Source of the DNA: Gemmatimonadota bacterium
GTDB lineage: Bacteria > Gemmatimonadota > Gemmatimonadetes > Longimicrobiales > Gaopeijiaceae
DNA: 11,099 bases
Assembly (NCBI GenBank): GCA_015492755.1
Contig: WGEM01000610.1
Location: 1-11,099 of the forward strand
Reading direction: 5' to 3'
Of the stretch, positions 6,890 to 11,099 are shown in pieces. The notes below the pieces were generated by a model. That model had not been told where the DNA came from. It worked only from the letters and a program-made list of their open reading frames with translations, and did no database searches. Made by a program: the position numbers and the translations under genes. Each line of letters opens with the position of its first letter. The first letter of the stretch is position 1.

Positions 6890-7411
6890 ATCAGCAGAGA
6901 CAGAGTCCGCGTCAACGAGCAGATCCGGATCAGTCCGGTGCGCCTGATCGGTGACGACGGGGAACAGATCGGGATCGTGTCCATCGACGAGGCCCGAGAG
7001 CGAGCGGCGGAGAAGGGGCTGGACCTGGTAGAAGTGGCGCCCGACGCGAGGCCGCCCGTGGTCAAGATGATGGACTACGGGAAGTACAAGTACGAAGCGG
7101 CCCGCGCCGCCCGCGAGGCGAAGAAGAAGCAGCACACCATCAAGGTGAAGGAGGTGAAGTTCCGCCCCGGCATCGAGGACCACGACTACGAATTCAAGGT
7201 GGGCCACGCGAAGCGGTTCCTGGAGGAAGGGAACAAGGTGAAGCTCACCATGATGTTCCGAGGGCGGCAGATCACCCATCCGGAGCTGGGCCTGGAGGTC
7301 CTCTCCCGCGTGATGCAGGACCTGGAAGGGCTGGGCAAGGTGGAGTCCCAGCCGAACATGGAGGGGCGACAGATGTCGATGGTGGTCGCCCCGGTGAAGC
7401 AGACGAAATAG
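6890..7411 (+). CDS. infC: Translation initiation factor IF-3, AUC start codon
   Basis: IF3 binds the 30S subunit, prevents premature 50S joining and proofreads the start codon and initiator tRNA. With the ATC start the protein has 173 residues, close to the usual 170-180. The N-terminus (I/M)[12 protein letters not shown] resembles other IF3 proteins, for example the ISKD-INEQIR start of Bacillus. The N-domain shows [15 protein letters not shown] (17-31) and [15 protein letters not shown] (55-69). A Lys/Arg-rich linker helix (about 70-85) follows. The C-domain has [19 protein letters not shown] (86-104), the FRGR motif (123-126) and [11 protein letters not shown] (158-168). A longer reading from GTG 6845 would add 15 unconserved residues encoded by the terminator and ribosome site, and is rejected. 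A non-canonical start is the known basis of IF3 autoregulation (AUU in E. coli). rpmI follows after 47 bases, so the two are co-transcribed. Confidence 0.97.
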   Translation: MSRDRVRVNEQIRISPVRLIGDDGEQIGIVSIDEARERAAEKGLDLVEVAPDARPPVVKMMDYGKYKYEAARAAREAKKKQHTIKVKEVKFRPGIEDHDYEFKVGHAKRFLEEGNKVKLTMMFRGRQITHPELGLEVLSRVMQDLEGLGKVESQPNMEGRQMSMVVAPVKQTK

Positions 7412-7458
7412 GAGACCGGGCCCCGGGCCACGGTCCCGGGAGAACGGAGACGCGCGAT

Positions 7459-7659
7459 ATGCCCAAGATGAAGACACACCGCGGGGCGGCGAAGCGGGTG
7501 AAGAAGACCGCCGGCGGAAAGCTCAAGAGGATGAAGGCCTTCAAGAGCCACATCCTGACCAAGAAGACGCGCAAGCGGAAGCGTCGCCTCCGCAAGGCGG
7601 ATCTGGTGTCGAAGCAGGACGCCAGGAAGCTCGCGCGTATGCTCCCCTACGGTTCCTGA
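7459..7659 (+). CDS. rpmI: Large-subunit ribosomal protein bL35
   Basis: A 66-residue, strongly basic protein of the 50S subunit. It begins [20 protein letters not shown] and contains the conserved [17 protein letters not shown] (35-51), ending in a short ARMLPYGS tail; the length is that of the usual bL35. ATG 7459 follows GGAGA (7446-7450) with an eight-base gap. It lies between infC and rplT as in most bacteria, and its TGA (7657-7659) supplies the first base of the rplT Shine-Dalgarno, pointing to tight co-translation. Control would come from the infC leader upstream, if the attenuator there is functional. Confidence 0.98.
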   Translation: MPKMKTHRGAAKRVKKTAGGKLKRMKAFKSHILTKKTRKRKRRLRKADLVSKQDARKLARMLPYGS

Positions 7660-7672
7660 GGAGGCTTGAACG

Positions 7673-8038
7673 ATGCCCAGGGCAACCTCCGCCGTAGCGC
7701 GGAACAAGAGGAAGAAGAAGATCTTCAAGGCCGCCAAAGGCTACTTCGGCGGACGGAAGAACCTGTACCGCGTGGCCAAGGACGCGGTGGAGAAGGGGTG
7801 GGAGCACGCCTACCGGGACCGCAAGAAGAAGAAGCGGAACTTCCGGCGGCTCTGGATCGCCCGCATCAACGCGGCGGTGCGCCCCCACGGGATGTCTTAC
7901 TCCCGGTTCGTCAACGGACTGAAGGAGGCTGGGGTTGAGCTGGACCGCAAGGCGCTTGCCGACCTGGCGGTCCGCAACCCCGAGGCGTTTGCGGCGGTGG
8001 TGGACCGGGCCAGGGCCGCCCTCGACGCCAAGAGCTGA
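7673..8038 (+). CDS. rplT: Large-subunit ribosomal protein bL20
   Basis: A 121-residue basic 50S assembly protein. Its extended N-terminal arm ([20 protein letters not shown], about 9-28) threads into 23S rRNA. This is followed by [20 protein letters not shown], the strongly conserved [20 protein letters not shown] and the C-terminal globular part ([20 protein letters not shown]). All match bL20 over its full length. In Bacillus and E. coli the globular domain also binds its own operon mRNA as a repressor; whether it does so here would depend on the leader at 6669-6889. ATG 7673 has an excellent AGGAGG (7659-7664), overlapping the rpmI stop, with an eight-base spacer. A perfect 12-bp hairpin follows 25 bases after the stop, and pheS comes next. 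Confidence 0.98.
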   Translation: MPRATSAVARNKRKKKIFKAAKGYFGGRKNLYRVAKDAVEKGWEHAYRDRKKKKRNFRRLWIARINAAVRPHGMSYSRFVNGLKEAGVELDRKALADLAVRNPEAFAAVVDRARAALDAKS

Positions 8039-8063
8039 GGACGCCGGCTCCGCTCGGTCCCCG

Positions 8064-8097
8064 GGGGCTCCACGGCACGGCCGTGGAGCCCCTTCGC
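8064..8097 (+). terminator. Strong hairpin between rplT and pheS (terminator or attenuator)
   Basis: GGGGCTCCACGG (8064-8075) pairs perfectly with CCGTGGAGCCCC (8081-8092) around a five-base CACGG loop: 12 uninterrupted pairs. The tail is TTCGCTTG, not a true T-run. It lies in the 93-base gap where E. coli carries the pheM leader peptide and its attenuator. No short Phe-rich ORF is visible here, so plain or partial termination between the ribosomal and PheRS genes is the simpler view. Confidence 0.6.
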
Positions 8098-8131
8098 TTG
8101 AAACCACCGCCAGCCCCGGAGCACGATACGC

Positions 8132-9154
8132 ATGGTCAACGTCGATCTCATCCAGGAACTGGAAGACCTTCGCCGCGAGGCGCTCCAAGCCGTGGCGGAC
8201 GCGGCGGACGAGCGGGCGCTTGAGGGGGTCCGGGTCACGTATCTGGGTCGGAAGGACGGGCGGGTCTCCTCCATCCTCCGGCGGCTGGGCTCACTCCCAC
8301 CCGAGGCGCGCCCCGCCGTGGGGCAGAAAGCCAACGAGGTGAAGCGCGCGCTGGAGGAGGCCCTGCAGGCCCGGAGCGCCGAGCTGGCCCGGCGCGACGG
8401 AGGCACCGCGGTGGACCTGACCCTTCCGGCTCGACGCCCGTGGAAGGGCGGTCTCCATCCCATCACCCAGGCGGTGGACGAGATCTGCGCCATCTTCCGG
8501 GATCTCGGCTTCACCCGCGCGCGGGGGCCCGAGGCCGACACGGAGTGGTACAACTTCGAGGCGCTGAACACGCCCCTGGACCATCCCGCCGCCGACGAGC
8601 AGGACACGCTGTACCTGGTGGATTCGGTGCTCCTGCGGAGCCATACCTCGCCGGTGCAGATGCGGATCATGGAGGCCTATCCGCCGCCCATCCGGATCGT
8701 GGCGCCGGGCTGGGTTTACCGGCGTGACACGCCCGACGCGACGCACACGCCCGCCTTCATGCAGATCGAAGGACTCGTGGTGGACGAAGGGGTGACCTTC
8801 GTGGACTTCAAGGCCACCCTGGAGACCTTCGCACGCCGGTACTGGGGTGCCGACACCCGTGTGCGGTTCCGCCCCTCGTTCTTCCCCTTCACCGAGCCCA
8901 GCGCCGAGGTGGACGTAAAGCGCGTCATCCACCGTCCCGACGGCTCCACGGTGGAGACGGACTGGCTGGAGATCATGGGCGCCGGGATGGTGGATCCCAA
9001 CGTGCTGGCCAACGCCGGCCTGGATCCCGAGCGCTATACCGGATTCGCCTTCGGGATGGGACCCGCGCGCATCGCCATGCTGAAGCATGGAATCGAGGAT
9101 CTCCGCACCTTCTTCGACAACGACGTTCGCTTCCTCGAACAGTTTGCCACATGA
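8132..9154 (+). CDS. pheS: Phenylalanine--tRNA ligase alpha subunit
   Basis: The catalytic subunit of the alpha2-beta2 PheRS that charges tRNA-Phe. The 340 residues have the usual layout: an N-terminal coiled-coil arm (about 1-90, Leu/Glu/Arg-rich) that contacts tRNA, then the class II core. Recognisable elements are GGLHPI (106-111), HTSPVQMRIM (171-180), motif 2 GWVYRRDTPDATHTPAFMQ (193-211), the substrate-pocket strand RPSFFPFTEPSAEVDV (247-262), WLEIMGAGMVDPNVL (278-292) and motif 3 GFAFGMGPARIAML (304-317). The motif 3 arginine (313) is kept, but the residue before it is Ala rather than the usual Glu. ATG 8132 follows GGAG (8118-8121) with a ten-base spacer. The stop TGA overlaps the pheT ATG (ATGA), so the two subunits are translationally coupled and made in equal amounts. 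Confidence 0.98.
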   Translation: MVNVDLIQELEDLRREALQAVADAADERALEGVRVTYLGRKDGRVSSILRRLGSLPPEARPAVGQKANEVKRALEEALQARSAELARRDGGTAVDLTLPARRPWKGGLHPITQAVDEICAIFRDLGFTRARGPEADTEWYNFEALNTPLDHPAADEQDTLYLVDSVLLRSHTSPVQMRIMEAYPPPIRIVAPGWVYRRDTPDATHTPAFMQIEGLVVDEGVTFVDFKATLETFARRYWGADTRVRFRPSFFPFTEPSAEVDVKRVIHRPDGSTVETDWLEIMGAGMVDPNVLANAGLDPERYTGFAFGMGPARIAMLKHGIEDLRTFFDNDVRFLEQFAT

Positions 9155-11099
9155 AGACCTCGTATCGCTGGCTCCGGGAGCTGGTACCCGGACTGGAGCT
9201 GAGCCCGCAGGAGTTGGCCGAGTGGCTGGCGCTCCGGGGCGCACCGGTGGAGGAGATCACGTCGCCGGCCGCCGGGCTGGGCGACGTGGTGGTGGGGCGG
9301 GTGGTGGAGGCGGCGCCGCACCCCAACGCCGATCGCCTTACGCTTTGCCAGGTGGACGGAGGCCAGGGCGTGGTGAGCGTGGTCTGCGGCGCGCCCAACG
9401 TGAAGGCGGGCGCGTGCTACCCCTTCGCGCCCGTCGGCGCGGTCCTGCCGGGCGACTTCAGGATCAAGAAGGTCAGGATTCGAGGTGAGGTGTCGGAGGG
9501 TATGCTTTGCTCCGCCAAGGAGTTAGGCCTCGGGACCGATCACACCGGAATCCTGGAGCTTCCCGGTGACTTCGAGCCGGGCACGCCGCTGGTGGAGGCG
9601 CTGGAGCTGGACGACTGGACGCTGGATGTGGAGGTGACGGCGAACCGCGGCGATCTCCTCTCGCACGTGGGGGTCGCGCGGGAGGCGGCACCCGCCGGCG
9701 AGGGGCGGGTGGTCCTGCCCCCCATCGAAGGCGCTCCGGACACGGAGCTGGAGCTGGACTCGGGTGCGCCGGAGGTGTCCAGCGAGGCGGCGCGGGTGCG
9801 CATCGAGGCTCCGGAGCTCTGCGCTCGCTACCTGGGCGCGGTGATCCGGGGCGTGAAGGTGGGGCCCTCTCCCCTCTGGCTCCAGGCCCGCCTCCGGGGC
9901 GCGGGCGCGCGGCCCATCAACAACGTGGTGGACGCCACCAACTACGTCATGCTGGAGCTGGGCCAGCCGCTGCACGCCTTCGATCTCCACCGGCTGGAGG
10001 GCGGGACCATCGTGGTGCGCACGGCGCGGCCGGACGAGAGCACGTTCACCACGCTGGACGGGGAGGCGCGCGCCCTCACCCCGGAGACGCTCCTCATCTG
10101 CGACGCGGCGCGTCCGGTGGCCATCGCCGGGGTCATGGGAGGACTGGACTCCGAGGTCACCGACGACACCACCGACGTCCTTCTGGAGTGCGCCCTCTTC
10201 GATCCCAGGTCCATCCGGGCCACCCGGCGGCGACTGGGGATGAGCACCGACGCCTCGTACCGCTTCGAGCGTGGCGTGGACCCGGAGGGAATGGTGACGG
10301 CGGTGCGGCGTGCTGTGGAGGTGATCCTGGCCACCGCTGGCGGGCGGGTGGACGGACCGGTGCTGGATTGCTGTCCGGTACCGTTCGAACCGCAGGTGGT
10401 GGAGCTCCGCCTGGAGCGCATCCGGCGCGTGCTGGGCGTGCCCTTCGACGCCGTCGAGGTGCGACGGCTCCTGGAGCCCCTGGGCTTCGCTGTGCGTGAG
10501 GGCGATGCGGATGGCGTGCTGCGGGTCCGGATCCCCGGCTTCCGGAGCTACGACGTGACCCGTGAGATCGACCTCATCGAGGAGATCGCCAGGGCGCACG
10601 GCTATGACCGCTTCCCCTCCGAGCTGGGCGCGTACCGTCCCGGCACCGTCCCCGACCACCCCCTCTTCGCGCTGGAGGACCGTCTGCGTCGCCTCCTGGC
10701 GGCGCGGGGCCTCTTCGAGACCCAGACGCCCGCGTTCGTGCCGGAGGGCGAAGGGGACGTGCGGGTACAGAACCCGGTGTCCGCGACGGAGCCCATGGTG
10801 CGGAGCGTCCTTCTGCCGTCGCTCCTGCGGCGGCTGGAGTACAACCTGGCTCGTGGAAACCGCGACGTCCGCCTCTTCGAGCTGGGCACCTCTTTCCGGA
10901 AGGCGGGCCCCGGGGAACCGCCCCACGAGGAGCCGCATCTGGCGGCGGTGTTGCACGGGCGCCGGACGCCGCCCCACTGGTCCGGGCCGGTGCCTGCGCT
11001 GGACGTCTACGACCTTAAGGGCGTCGTGGAAGATGCCGCCCGGGCCGCATACGGGCCCCACGCGGCGGTGCGACCGGCGGAGGAGGGTGAGGGTGTTCC
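9151..11099 (+). CDS. pheT: Phenylalanine--tRNA ligase beta subunit, 3' end outside window
   Basis: The large PheRS subunit, which binds tRNA and edits Tyr-tRNA-Phe. The frame is open for 649 codons to the window edge; family members have about 800 residues, so roughly four-fifths are present. In order, an EMAP-II-like tRNA-binding OB fold (about 39-150) contains GRVVEAAPHPNADRLTLCQV and VCGAPNVKAG. The B3/B4 editing domain (about 215-395) contains RPINNVVDATNYVMLELGQP, LHAFDLHRLEGG and AIAGVMGG. A B5 domain spans about 415-490 with the IDLIEEIARAHGYD end. The catalytic-like B6/B7 region follows from about 503, with NPVSATEPMVRSVLLPSLL. The B8 ferredoxin-fold anticodon-binding domain lies beyond the edge. 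ATG 9151 overlaps the pheS stop as ATGA and lacks its own Shine-Dalgarno, so it depends on coupling. No internal frameshift was found when the frame was read through. Confidence 0.98.
   Translation, partial: MKTSYRWLRELVPGLELSPQELAEWLALRGAPVEEITSPAAGLGDVVVGRVVEAAPHPNADRLTLCQVDGGQGVVSVVCGAPNVKAGACYPFAPVGAVLPGDFRIKKVRIRGEVSEGMLCSAKELGLGTDHTGILELPGDFEPGTPLVEALELDDWTLDVEVTANRGDLLSHVGVAREAAPAGEGRVVLPPIEGAPDTELELDSGAPEVSSEAARVRIEAPELCARYLGAVIRGVKVGPSPLWLQARLRGAGARPINNVVDATNYVMLELGQPLHAFDLHRLEGGTIVVRTARPDESTFTTLDGEARALTPETLLICDAARPVAIAGVMGGLDSEVTDDTTDVLLECALFDPRSIRATRRRLGMSTDASYRFERGVDPEGMVTAVRRAVEVILATAGGRVDGPVLDCCPVPFEPQVVELRLERIRRVLGVPFDAVEVRRLLEPLGFAVREGDADGVLRVRIPGFRSYDVTREIDLIEEIARAHGYDRFPSELGAYRPGTVPDHPLFALEDRLRRLLAARGLFETQTPAFVPEGEGDVRVQNPVSATEPMVRSVLLPSLLRRLEYNLARGNRDVRLFELGTSFRKAGPGEPPHEEPHLAAVLHGRRTPPHWSGPVPALDVYDLKGVVEDAARAAYGPHAAVRPAEEGEGV

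Noticed and set aside
9523..11061. 512-codon open frame on the minus strand opposite pheT
   Set aside because: The pheT frame on the + strand matches the PheRS beta family domain by domain. The antisense frame is a compositional shadow rich in His/Arg/Pro.

Overview
The window is a GC-rich stretch of bacterial chromosome with every recognised gene on the + strand. It is mainly conserved housekeeping loci, with a small accessory patch in the middle. The organism is probably a high-GC member of Gemmatimonadota or a neighbouring phylum. This rests on base composition and on a lipoprotein of the 6-bladed beta-propeller type (motif GRQGEGPGEF), which is abundant in that group. No rRNA or other decisive marker is present, so the assignment is an inference.

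Layout. Positions 1-1071 hold the 3' two-thirds of groEL. A 220-base gap follows with three consecutive hairpins, the last a strong terminator candidate. Positions 1292-2358 hold an MgtC-family membrane protein whose stop overlaps the GTG start of apt (adenine phosphoribosyltransferase). Positions 2467-4612 are the accessory part: a DUF302 protein with an excellent Shine-Dalgarno, a small two-helix membrane protein, a C-terminal scrap of a DinB-fold enzyme (probable pseudogene), and a secreted beta-propeller lipoprotein. Positions 4743-11099 hold the classical translation cluster thrS - infC - rpmI - rplT - pheS - pheT, in the same order as in Escherichia coli. pheT runs off the right edge.

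How the genes work together. ThrRS and the two PheRS subunits charge tRNA, IF3 controls start-codon selection, and L35 and L20 are proteins of the large ribosomal subunit. Two control features stand out. infC almost certainly starts at an AUC codon (6890), which fits the known autoregulation of IF3 through non-canonical start codons. Immediately upstream (6835-6863) lies a textbook intrinsic terminator whose 5' arm can instead pair with an upstream segment (6801-6812). That arrangement is expected of a transcription-attenuation leader for infC-rpmI-rplT, such as the L20-type leaders known from other bacteria. A second perfect hairpin separates rplT from pheS.

I found no wholly novel multi-gene system. 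The most useful leads are the infC attenuator with its AUC start, the structured groEL 3' region, a possible structured thrS leader, the DinB remnant, and a recurrent TTCGC tail after terminator-like stems.
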